43,972 bases of DNA from Streptomyces albicerus (lineage in GTDB: Bacteria; Actinomycetota; Actinomycetes; Streptomycetales; Streptomycetaceae), in assembly GCF_008905045.1 (NCBI RefSeq), contig NZ_VWMY01000024.1, positions 51,113 to 95,084 of the forward strand, written 5' to 3'. Position numbers and translations under genes: made by a program. The notes beneath the pieces are model-generated. The model saw only the letters and a program-made list of their open reading frames with translations, was not told the origin of the DNA and searched no databases. Each line of letters starts with the position of its first letter. Position 1 is the stretch's first letter. Positions 32,191 to 38,678 of this stretch are shown piece after piece.

Positions 32191-33305
32191 CCATCCTCTG
32201 CGTACGTTTCCAGCTGCCTCCGATGCACGAGGCCGCCCTGCCTCAACTCCTCGGCACACTGGAGGAGTTCACCCCTGTCGTCGAAGCGATGCCGCCCGAC
32301 GGGGCGCTGGCGGATCTGCGGGGCGCCGAGCGGTACTTCCGACGCGACGTCGTCGAACTGGCCTCGCTGATACGGGTACGGGCGCTCGCCTGGCACGGTG
32401 TCGACTGCGCGATCGGGGCCGGACCCGGACCGATGTTCGCGCGGATGGCCCTGCGGGACACCCCTCCGGGGGAGACCCGGGTGGTGCCCGAAGAGCCCGA
32501 CGCCCTCGCGGAGTTCCTGGCGGAACAGCCCGTGCGGGCGCTGCCCGGAGTCGGCACCGCCACCGCCCGCACCCTGTGCGAGTACGGCCTGGACAGCGTC
32601 GGCAAGGTCGCCGCCGCTCCGCTGTCCACACTGCAACGGCTCACCAGTGCCCGTACCGGCCGCGAACTGCACGAGATGGCGCAGGGCATCGACCGCGGCC
32701 GGGTCGTACCGAACGCCGTCTCCCGCTCGCTCGCCGCCGAACGCCCCTTCCCACACGACGAGTTGGACCCGGCCCGGCACCGGCGGGCCCTGCTCTCCGC
32801 CGCCGAGGAACTGGGCGCCCGGCTGCGCGCCCTGGAAAAGGTGTGCCGCACGCTCACCCTCACCGTCCGCTACGCCGACCGCTCAACGACAACCCGCAGC
32901 CGTACGCTCCTCGAGCCGACCGCCCATTCCTCGGCGCTCACCGACGCCGCGTACCGCATGTACGAGGCGCTCGGCCTGCAACGCGCCCGGGTCCGCGGCA
33001 TCGCCTTGCGCGCCGAGGGCCTGGACCCCGCCGAACAGGCCTCCTACCAGCTCACCTTCGACCCGTTGGACGAGAAGGCCCGCCGTATCGAGGAGGCGGC
33101 GGACCGGGTGCGGGCGAAGTTCGGGCCGCGGGCGGTGATGCCGGCGGCGCTCCGCGGGGAGGTGGGGGAGCTGCGGGTCGTTTGGAAGCTGCGGGCCGGA
33201 TGTGGCTGGTCGCGCAGTTCCCCGCGCCCCTTACGGGCCGGGTTAGTTGGCCCATGGGGGAGTGATGGTCGTGCCGTCAGCAAGCGTTGCCTGGAGGCCG
33301 ATTGA
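32187..33305 (+). CDS. Catalytically defective, shortened Y-family polymerase-like protein (ImuB-like)
   Basis: 372 aa, coupled to dnaE2 by ATGA. The N-terminus ILCVRF corresponds to the first palm strand of DinB (IIHVDMD) but lacks the aspartate. The chain then passes directly to TLEEFTPVVEAMPPDGALADLRG, the counterpart of the DinB SIDEAFLD region. There the DE pair reads DG (38-39), and about 70 residues of palm/fingers are absent. A helix-hairpin-helix (118-165) and little-finger domain (about 180-312) are intact. QLTFD (288-292) resembles a clamp-binding motif. This fits ImuB, a non-catalytic adaptor that brings DnaE2 to the clamp. From about residue 336 the chain is encoded by a dispersed repeat and by antisense of the cupin gene. 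Confidence 0.88.
   Translation: MTILCVRFQLPPMHEAALPQLLGTLEEFTPVVEAMPPDGALADLRGAERYFRRDVVELASLIRVRALAWHGVDCAIGAGPGPMFARMALRDTPPGETRVVPEEPDALAEFLAEQPVRALPGVGTATARTLCEYGLDSVGKVAAAPLSTLQRLTSARTGRELHEMAQGIDRGRVVPNAVSRSLAAERPFPHDELDPARHRRALLSAAEELGARLRALEKVCRTLTLTVRYADRSTTTRSRTLLEPTAHSSALTDAAYRMYEALGLQRARVRGIALRAEGLDPAEQASYQLTFDPLDEKARRIEEAADRVRAKFGPRAVMPAALRGEVGELRVVWKLRAGCGWSRSSPRPLRAGLVGPWGSDGRAVSKRCLEAD
33188..33246. repeat. Dispersed intergenic repeat, copy B
   Basis: This is the GCTGCGGGCCGG, GTGGCTGGTCGCGCAGTTCC and CCGCGCCCCTTACGGG form. It has replaced the natural 3' end of the Y-family gene and is read through in frame. It abuts the convergent cupin gene. Confidence 0.85.
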
Positions 33306-33617
33306 TGTGGTGACCCAGGAGATTGCGGTCTGGTCGGTTGGGTTTTCGACGGTGAGTGTCGCGCCGGGATTGATGATCACCGTGTCGCCCGCGGCGATCC
33401 GCTCGGTGTGGCCGTCGAGCGTCATCAGCAGTTCCCCGGCGAGGAGATGGAAGATCTCCTCACGGTTGACGGTGTGCGCGGGCGCCTTCGTGCCCGCGGG
33501 GATCTCGCCCCGCCAGGCGCACAGTTCCTTGCTCCCGCTGAGGGGAGTGGCGTACGAGACGAAGCGGGCGCCGTGGATCTCGTGGACGACGGCTTCGGAC
33601 GAGCGGATGACTGGCAC
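33243..33617 (-). CDS. Small cupin-domain protein
   Basis: 124 aa from the GTG at 33617, chosen because GGAGG stands five bases upstream; an ATG at 33656 would place the first codons in the palindromic operator. A single cupin barrel is visible: G-x5-H-x-V-x3-E in PAHTVNREEIFHLLAGELLMTLDG and the second motif GDTVIINPGATLTVENP. The metal site is incomplete compared with classical cupins (one His, one Glu and a further His). The function may be sensing or binding a small ligand. It is divergent from a MarR regulator across twin palindromes, so it is probably that regulator's target. The end overlaps the extended tail of the Y-family gene by 63 bases. Confidence 0.85.
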   Translation of the reverse strand: MPVIRSSEAVVHEIHGARFVSYATPLSGSKELCAWRGEIPAGTKAPAHTVNREEIFHLLAGELLMTLDGHTERIAAGDTVIINPGATLTVENPTDQTAISWVTTSIGLQATLADGTTITPPWAN

Positions 33618-33638
33618 GGCTGCCTCCAGTAGTAAATA

Positions 33639-33683
33639 GTCAAGCTGCTTGACCACATGGACTTATGGTCAAGCAGCTTGACC
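33639..33683. promoter_or_regulatory. Twin palindromic operators between cupin and MarR genes
   Basis: GTCAAGC-T-GCTTGAC (33639-33653) and GGTCAAGC-A-GCTTGACC (33667-33683) are near-identical perfect palindromes with centres 29 bp apart, about three helical turns. A further half-site, GTCAAGG, lies at 33689. The layout is typical of MarR binding sites controlling a divergent pair. Confidence 0.85.
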
Positions 33684-33711
33684 AATTCGTCAAGGGTGTT
33701 TCAATGCATGC

Positions 33712-34158
33712 GTGCAGAACTCCGAGGCCATGGCCCTGTCCGCCGCCCTGCTCGCCGTCGCCGGTGAGCTCACGCAGCGCATTCACGAGGGTGTCGTCGC
33801 CCGTGGCTTCGAGGGGGTGCGGCCCGCGCACGGTTTCGCGTTCACCCGGCTCGCGCCCGGTGGGGCGACGGTCACCGAACTGGCCGCCCACCTGGGCGTG
33901 ACGAAGCAGGCCGCGAGTCAACTTGTCGACGAGATCGTCCGCAAGGGCTACGCCGAGCGGCGGCCGCATCCCGGCGACGCGCGTGCCCGGCTGGTCGTGC
34001 TGACCGAGCGGGGCTGGGACTGTACGCGGGCGGCCGAGGAGGCAGCGGCGGAAGCCGTACGGCCGTGGGTCGAGCTGCTCGGCGAGAGTGAAGTCCGGGC
34101 GTTGCGTGACCGTTTGCTGCGCATTGCGCCCTACGGTCCCATCAGACCCGCCTGGTGA
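33712..34158 (+). CDS. MarR-family transcriptional regulator
   Basis: 148 aa winged-helix dimer. Recognition-helix region: TVTELAAHLGVTKQAASQLVDEIV. Wing: RRPHPGDARARLVVLTERG. A C-terminal dimerisation helix follows. The start is taken as the GTG at 33712; an ATG at 33730 is also possible, and neither has an ideal ribosome site. The twin GTCAAGC palindromes upstream lie between it and the divergent cupin gene. That suggests repression of both, relieved by a ligand or oxidant. Confidence 0.88.
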   Translation: MQNSEAMALSAALLAVAGELTQRIHEGVVARGFEGVRPAHGFAFTRLAPGGATVTELAAHLGVTKQAASQLVDEIVRKGYAERRPHPGDARARLVVLTERGWDCTRAAEEAAAEAVRPWVELLGESEVRALRDRLLRIAPYGPIRPAW

Positions 34159-34213
34159 CGGTTCAAAGGCACGTGTCAGTACCCCCGGCTGTCACTGGAA
34201 GTTTTTACTGACG

Positions 34214-34304
34214 CGTAACTTCACACTTCTACTACTCGCTCGTAACTTGGCAAAAGAACAGCATCCTCGTGATCCGGATCACAGGGCGTACGCCGTCGTA
34301 ACTC
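34214..34304. promoter_or_regulatory. CGTAACT direct repeats and TACTCGCTCGTA in the lipase promoter region
   Basis: CGTAACTT occurs at 34214 and 34241, and CGTAACTC at 34297. The second overlaps the 12-mer TACTCGCTCGTA (34233-34244), also present before the second protease. The block lies within 120 bases upstream of the lipase start and may bind an activator of secreted hydrolase genes. Confidence 0.4.
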
Positions 34305-34329
34305 CCTTGAGCCGCAAGGAGATCACCCG

Positions 34330-35199
34330 ATGCTGCCCTGGAAGCGCCTGCTCAGACCCCTCGCCGCGCTGCTGCTCACCGCCGCGGCCACCGTCGTCCC
34401 CACCGCCACGGCCGCCACCGCCCAGGCCGACTCCGCACCCAGCAGGGGCTGGAACGACTACTCCTGCAAACCGTCCGCCGCCCACCCACGACCCGTCGTC
34501 CTCGTCCACGGCACCTTCGCCAACTCCGTCGACAACTGGCTGGGCCTCGCGCCCTACCTGGTGAACCGCGACTACTGCGTCTACGCCCTCGACTACGGGC
34601 AACTGCCCGGCGTACCGCTCTTCCACGGCCTCGGTCCCATCGACAAGTCGGCCGAGCAGCTGAAGAGCTTCGTCGACAAGGTGCTCGCCGCGACCGGCGC
34701 CGCCGAGGCCGACCTCGTCGGCCACTCGCAGGGCGGCCTGATGCCCCGCCACTACCTGAAGTTCCTTGGCGGAGCCGCCAAGGTGAACGCCCTCGTCGGT
34801 ATCGCGCCCGACAACCACGGCACCACCCTGAACGGCCTCACCAAGCTGCTCGACCACTTCCCCGGCGCGGGCGACCTGCTCTCCACGGCCACCCCGGCCC
34901 TCGCCGACCAAGTGGCCGGCTCCGCCTTCCTGACCAAGCTCAACGCGGGCGGCGACACCGTTCCGGGCGTCCGCTACACGGTCATCGCCACCAAGTACGA
35001 CGAGATCGTCACGCCGTACCGCTCGCAGTACCTAGACGGTCCGCACGTACGCAACGTCCTGATCCAGGATCTGTGCGGGGTCGACTTCTCGGAGCATGCG
35101 GCACTCGGGCTCGTCGACCGGATCGCTTTCCACGAGGTGGCGAACGCCCTTGATCCGGCGCGCGCCACCCCGACGACCTGCCTCTCGGTGATCGGTTAG
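34330..35199 (+). CDS. Secreted lipase / alpha-beta hydrolase
   Basis: 289 aa; ATG at 34330 with AAGGAG upstream. The signal peptide (MLPWKRLLRPLAALLLTAAA) is cleaved near ATAQA or soon after. The oxyanion region is VLVHGTFANS. The catalytic serine lies in VGHSQGG; the acid is probably in KYDEIVTPY; the histidine is in SEHAALGL. Cysteine pairs (YSC, DYC; LCG, TTC) suggest disulfides, as in secreted Streptomyces triacylglycerol lipases. It would hydrolyse acylglycerols or esters outside the cell. The gene is followed by dispersed repeat copy C and the convergent LPMO gene. Confidence 0.9.
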   Translation: MLPWKRLLRPLAALLLTAAATVVPTATAATAQADSAPSRGWNDYSCKPSAAHPRPVVLVHGTFANSVDNWLGLAPYLVNRDYCVYALDYGQLPGVPLFHGLGPIDKSAEQLKSFVDKVLAATGAAEADLVGHSQGGLMPRHYLKFLGGAAKVNALVGIAPDNHGTTLNGLTKLLDHFPGAGDLLSTATPALADQVAGSAFLTKLNAGGDTVPGVRYTVIATKYDEIVTPYRSQYLDGPHVRNVLIQDLCGVDFSEHAALGLVDRIAFHEVANALDPARATPTTCLSVIG

Positions 35200-35211
35200 C
35201 GCCGTATGGGA

Positions 35212-35324
35212 ACTGCGGGCCGCCTGTGGCTGGTCGCTCCCCCACTCTCGGCTTCGCTCGAGCGGGGGGACCCCCATCGCGGCGGAGCCGCATATGTAAC
35301 AGCCCCGCGCCCCTTACGGGGCTA
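35212..35324. repeat. Dispersed intergenic repeat, copy C
   Basis: The longest composite copy. CTGCGGGCCG and TGTGGCTGGTCGC are followed by a central insertion with its own imperfect hairpin (CCCCCACTC ... GAGCGGGGGG), then GCGGCGGAGCCGCATATG and AGCCCCGCGCCCCTTACGGGGCT. The last hairpin serves as terminator for the convergent lipase and LPMO genes and holds the LPMO stop codon. Confidence 0.85.
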
Positions 35325-36377
35325 TCGGCTGTGGCGGCCCCCGGTCACCGCACGGCGACGGACCGAGGCGAACAGTGCCGCGGCTCCGATCGCCAGGGCG
35401 GCCGCCCCGCCGATCGCGACGTACGGGGTCGTGCCGGAGCCGCCGGTCTCGGCGAGGTTCTCCTTGCCACCGGCGGGCTCGGCGTCGGTCACGGCGTCAT
35501 CCGTCGCCGCGGCCGGTTCCGTCGCGTCGCCGGAACCGGAGCCCGACTCGGAGCCCGCGGCCGCGGCCTCCGTCGCCGTGGCCTGCGTCTTCGGGTCGTC
35601 GTCGCCGTGGCCGCCGTGCTCTACGGATGAGTTGTCGGCACCGTCCGCTATGTCCTGGTCGGACGGCGCCGATGCCGTCGGCGCGGCAGAGGCCTCGGTC
35701 CCGCCGCTGCCACTGCCACCGCCGCTGCCGTCGCTCTCGCCGAAGACGACGTCCGAGCAGGTGTAGAAGGCCTCGGGCGAGTCCGAGCGCTGCCAGATCG
35801 AGTAGATGAGGTGGCGGCCGGACTTGACCGGGACGACGCCGTCGAAGACGTAGTCACCGTTCTCCAGCTTCGGGTCGGTGACCTTGAGGAACGGCTTCGA
35901 CTCCAGGTCCGACCACTTCAGCGGCTTCGTCGGGTCGTAGCCGTCCTTGGTGACGTACAGCTCGAACGAGCCCTTGTGCGGGGCGGTCCCCTTGTAGCGG
36001 AAGGTGCGGTTGCCCGAGGTCAGCCGGGAGGCCGGCCAGTCGGCGCGGGCCAGGTCGAGGCCCTTGTACTTGTCGTTGCCCGCGCTGCACAGCTTTCCGT
36101 CGGGGATGATCTCCTTCGACTTCCCGGCCGCGTCCGCGATGTTGACGCCGTTCCAGTCGTAGAGGGCCTGTGTGCCACTGGCCGCGACCGCCGCCTTGCA
36201 GGCCGCTGACTTCGGGCTCTCCGGACCCTCCGCGTAGCAGGCCGCGACCCGGCTCACCGGATCCGTCATCGAGCCGTGCGCGGCGGCCGGGGCGGCGGCG
36301 AGCGCGGTCAGGGCGAGCGGGGCGACACCGACGGCGGTGACGGTGGCGATGCGGGCGGCCTTGCGGCGAGCTGGCAT
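35322..36377 (-). CDS. Wall-anchored AA10 lytic polysaccharide monooxygenase
   Basis: 351 aa from the ATG at 36377 (GAGGAG upstream). Signal peptide 1-33 is cleaved before His34, giving the obligatory N-terminal histidine (HGSMTDP) of copper LPMOs. The second histidine-brace residue is H134 in TAPHKGSF, and the axial Phe/Tyr region is FYTCSDVVF. The AA10 domain covers ~34-225, and oxidative cleavage of chitin or cellulose is the family activity. A ~80-residue Ser/Gly/Asp/Ala spacer follows. LAETG at 308-312, a hydrophobic helix and an RRR tail make a sortase signal of the actinobacterial LAxTG class. No carbohydrate-binding module is attached, so wall anchoring may replace it. Confidence 0.92.
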   Translation of the reverse strand: MPARRKAARIATVTAVGVAPLALTALAAAPAAAHGSMTDPVSRVAACYAEGPESPKSAACKAAVAASGTQALYDWNGVNIADAAGKSKEIIPDGKLCSAGNDKYKGLDLARADWPASRLTSGNRTFRYKGTAPHKGSFELYVTKDGYDPTKPLKWSDLESKPFLKVTDPKLENGDYVFDGVVPVKSGRHLIYSIWQRSDSPEAFYTCSDVVFGESDGSGGGSGSGGTEASAAPTASAPSDQDIADGADNSSVEHGGHGDDDPKTQATATEAAAAGSESGSGSGDATEPAAATDDAVTDAEPAGGKENLAETGGSGTTPYVAIGGAAALAIGAAALFASVRRRAVTGGRHSR

Positions 36378-36546
36378 GGGGGAACTCCTCGAAACGGATC
36401 TTGGGGGGTGCCTGTGATGCCTGGGGGCGATCAGCAAGCTAGCCCCTCGAAACCGCGGAATCGCCTGCTGAGAGCGGGTGATGGCGATCCTTATGGTCCG
36501 CTTAAGGGAGTGCTGAGACTGCGATCAGGTAGGTACCGTTCCCGCC

Positions 36547-37011
36547 ATGACAGACAGCTCGCGAGACCCGGAGATCCGTCCCGCGGTCGCCTCCGACGTC
36601 GCCGCCGTGAAGGCCGTGACCGACGCGGCGTACCACCACTACATCGAGCGCATCGGGGTGGTCCCGGTGCCCATGGAGGCGGACCACGCGGCCAATGTCG
36701 CCGCGGGGCGGGTGTTCGTCACGGGGGAGCCCGTGATCGGGCTCGTGGTGATCGAGGCGTACGAGGACCACTTGTTCCTCGACAGCATCGCCGTCCACCC
36801 GGACGCCCATGGGCAGGGCGTGGGGCGGCGGCTGCTCGCCTTCGTGGACGCACGCGCGCGTGCGCTCGGCCTGCCCGAGGTCAGGCTCTACACGAACGCG
36901 ATGATGTGGGAGAACCAGAAGATCTACCCGAAGTACGGGTACGAGCTCATGGAGCGCCGCGAGGACGGGCCGTACGACCGGCTCCACTACCGCAAGCGGC
37001 TGGCGCCCTGA
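36547..37011 (+). CDS. GNAT N-acetyltransferase
   Basis: 154 aa. Acetyl-CoA-binding motif A reads LDSIAVHPDAHGQGVGRRLLAFV, with the Q-x-x-G-x-G pyrophosphate loop. The C-terminal NQKIYPKYGYELMERRED segment is typical. It acetylates an unknown amine. There is no Shine-Dalgarno sequence before the ATG, and a TAGGTA element 12-17 bases upstream would place the transcription start at the ATG, suggesting a leaderless mRNA. It is divergent from the LPMO. Confidence 0.88.
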   Translation: MTDSSRDPEIRPAVASDVAAVKAVTDAAYHHYIERIGVVPVPMEADHAANVAAGRVFVTGEPVIGLVVIEAYEDHLFLDSIAVHPDAHGQGVGRRLLAFVDARARALGLPEVRLYTNAMMWENQKIYPKYGYELMERREDGPYDRLHYRKRLAP

Positions 37012-37072
37012 CGGCTCTCGTCGCCGCCCGGCGCTGGGCAGGCGGTTCTCATGTCAGCCGGGCTCGGCCGGC

Positions 37073-37207
37073 TCATCCGTCCGGCCACCAGGTGCGTGCG
37101 ATGTCCTTTCGGACCTCCGGACGCTCGACGGGACGTTCGTCGGCTTCGTCCCGCAGGCGACGGGCGTCCGACTTCCTCAGGGGCTTCTGCACGGTTACGC
37201 GGCGCAT
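37073..37207 (-). CDS. Small basic 44-residue protein
   Basis: A short gene with a near-perfect ribosome site (AAGGAGG, six bases before the ATG at 37207) and clear codon bias. The sequence starts MRRVTVQKPLRKSDARRL, is highly charged (Arg/Glu/Asp/Lys) and ends RTWWPDG. It has no cysteine, membrane segment or signal peptide. It lies between the GNAT and methyltransferase genes on the opposite strand. I do not recognise its function; the charge pattern suggests a helical nucleic-acid- or protein-binding peptide. Confidence 0.7.
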   Translation of the reverse strand: MRRVTVQKPLRKSDARRLRDEADERPVERPEVRKDIARTWWPDG

Positions 37208-37287
37208 GGCTGCCTCCTTGCGTCTACCAGGTTCCGCGGTTGTACGGAGGTAGACCGTTTCCGGGAGGGTGACTCATCGGTGGCCGC

Positions 37288-37310
37288 TTGTCAGTGGCGG
37301 CTGTCACGTT
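37288..37310 (+). promoter_or_regulatory. RecA-NDp (PafBC)-like promoter element, copy 1
   Basis: TTGTCAGTGGCGGCTGTCAC followed by GTT. It has the TTGTCAGTGG element with a -10-like CACGTT seven bases later. The 20-mer is identical to copy 2, 122 bp downstream. No good gene starts directly after it, so it may add to methyltransferase transcription. Confidence 0.55.
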
Positions 37311-37409
37311 TCAACCGCGAGTCCATATGCCGGACACCTGGCCGTCAGGATGCAGGTCAGGGCGTCGCTCTGCGTGCCGGGCCGGGGTCGGCCGGGCTGT
37401 CGGGGCCCG

Positions 37410-37432
37410 TTGTCAGTGGCGGCTGTCACTCT
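37410..37432 (+). promoter_or_regulatory. RecA-NDp (PafBC)-like promoter element, copy 2
   Basis: TTGTCAGTGGCGGCTGTCAC then TCT, with -10-like CACTCT at 37427-37432. A start site six to seven bases on coincides with the methyltransferase ATG (37439), which has no ribosome site, so a leaderless transcript is predicted. The TTGTCAGTGG consensus is the known LexA-independent DNA-damage promoter element of actinobacteria. Confidence 0.65.
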
Positions 37433-37438
37433 GGGCTC

Positions 37439-38068
37439 ATGACGAGTAACAGCGCCAGTGAAAGCGCCAGTGAGGAGCGGTCAGGTGTCGACTGGGACGC
37501 CGAGTCCGCCACCTTCGACGACGAGCCGGACCACGGACTGCGGGACCCCGCCGTGCGCGAGGCCTGGGCGGCCAGACTGCGCGGCTGGCTGCCACGCGCC
37601 CCGGCCGACGTGCTCGATCTGGGCTGCGGCACCGGCAGCCTGTCGCTCCTCGCCTCCGAGCAGCGGCACCGGGTCACGGGGGTCGACCTCTCGCCGCGCA
37701 TGGTCGAACTCGCCCGCGCCAAGCTGGCCGGACGTGACGCGGCATTCCTGGTCGGTGACGCGGCGGCCCCGCCGGTCGGGGAGCAGCGGTTCGATGTCGT
37801 CCTCGTCCGCCATGTGCTGTGGACGCTGCCCGATCCAGGCCGCGTCCTGCGGCACTGGTGCGGGCTGCTCCGCCCCGGCGGGCGGCTCGTCCTCATAGAG
37901 GGCCTCTGGGGGACGGTGAGCCCGGTCGGCATATCCGCCGACCGGCTGACCGGGCTGCTCGCACCCCTCGCGGAGGACGTGCGCGTGGAGCGGCTGTCGG
38001 ACGACTCGCTGCTGTGGGGGCGCGAGGTGGAGGACGAGCGGTACGCGGTGGTGGTCGCTGTGCCGTGA
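37439..38068 (+). CDS. Class I SAM-dependent methyltransferase
   Basis: 209 aa. SAM-binding motif I is VLDLGCGTGSLSLLAS, followed by motif II VTGVDLSPRMVELARAKLA and motif III region LRPGGRLVLIEG. The fold is the Methyltransf_11/25 type. The N-terminal ESATFDDEPDHGLRDP segment is typical of small-molecule or ubiquinone-like methyltransferases. The substrate is unknown. The start follows immediately after a DNA-damage-type promoter without a ribosome site, so it may belong to the damage response. Confidence 0.88.
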   Translation: MTSNSASESASEERSGVDWDAESATFDDEPDHGLRDPAVREAWAARLRGWLPRAPADVLDLGCGTGSLSLLASEQRHRVTGVDLSPRMVELARAKLAGRDAAFLVGDAAAPPVGEQRFDVVLVRHVLWTLPDPGRVLRHWCGLLRPGGRLVLIEGLWGTVSPVGISADRLTGLLAPLAEDVRVERLSDDSLLWGREVEDERYAVVVAVP

Positions 38069-38093
38069 GAGGCACGGAGTGAGGGGTGAGGTG

Positions 38094-38160
38094 TGGGGGA
38101 GCGACCAGCCTCCACCGGCCCGCGCACGAGGCGGAGCCGCATATCGATACAGCATCACCG
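38094..38160. repeat. Dispersed intergenic repeat, copy D (degenerate)
   Basis: Inverted, decayed modules (GGGGGAGCGACCAGCC, GCACGAGGCGGAGCCGCATAT, CGATACAGC) lie between the convergent methyltransferase and DUF402 genes. The terminal hairpin is missing. Confidence 0.6.
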
Positions 38161-38177
38161 TGCTTCCAGCGGAGCGC

Positions 38178-38678
38178 TTAGGCCAGCAGTGCCTCGAAGT
38201 CGCCCTCGCGGGCGCGGAGTTCGAGCTCGTCCAGGGCGGCCCAGGCGGCGGATGCGGCCCGCGGATCGGTGGTCTCCAGGCCGCTGGCCGCGAACTCGTC
38301 CTCGTCCAGGCGCAGTACGGCGCTGCCGTCCGCGGAGCGCCACAGGTCGAGGTCGAGATCCTCGACGACCACTTCGCCCTCGAAGACTTCGGCCGGTCGG
38401 GCGATGTCGCAGTACCAGCCCTTCAGCGCTCCCTCCGCGTCACGGACCTCCTTCACCGAATACCACCGGTCGCGCCAGTAGTGCTCCGTGAAGACGTCGC
38501 CCGGCTCGAAGCGTACGAAGCCGAAGTCGCGGACTCCGGCACCGGCCCAGGCGGCGCGGACGGTGACGCGGGTGCCGTCGTCGTGGAGCAGCTCGGCCGG
38601 GTAACGGATCTTCGTGCGGCCCGCCTTGACCAGGACGATGTCCAACTGCCGTGCGGGATCAGCCGAGTTCGCGGACAT
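38178..38678 (-). CDS. DUF402 domain protein
   Basis: 166 aa; ATG at 38678 with GGAGGTG upstream. The DUF402 core (about 50-150) contains FEPGDVFTEHYWRDRWYSVKEV, KGWYCDIARP and VVVEDLDLDLWR. The last has the Asp/Glu cluster that, in characterised members such as FomD and Ntdp-type phosphatases, binds divalent metal for nucleotide or cytidylyl hydrolysis. Its start lies 20 bases inside the preceding GNAT gene, so the two are coupled. Confidence 0.85.
   Translation of the reverse strand: MSANSADPARQLDIVLVKAGRTKIRYPAELLHDDGTRVTVRAAWAGAGVRDFGFVRFEPGDVFTEHYWRDRWYSVKEVRDAEGALKGWYCDIARPAEVFEGEVVVEDLDLDLWRSADGSAVLRLDEDEFAASGLETTDPRAASAAWAALDELELRAREGDFEALLA

Noticed and set aside
34159..34329. Structured RNA or riboswitch before the lipase
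   Set aside because: Only short direct repeats are visible; no convincing paired structure or known motif.
37327..37455. A 42-codon open frame between the two TTGTCAGTGG elements
   Set aside because: It has no ribosome site and its 3' half is made from the second promoter element and the methyltransferase start.
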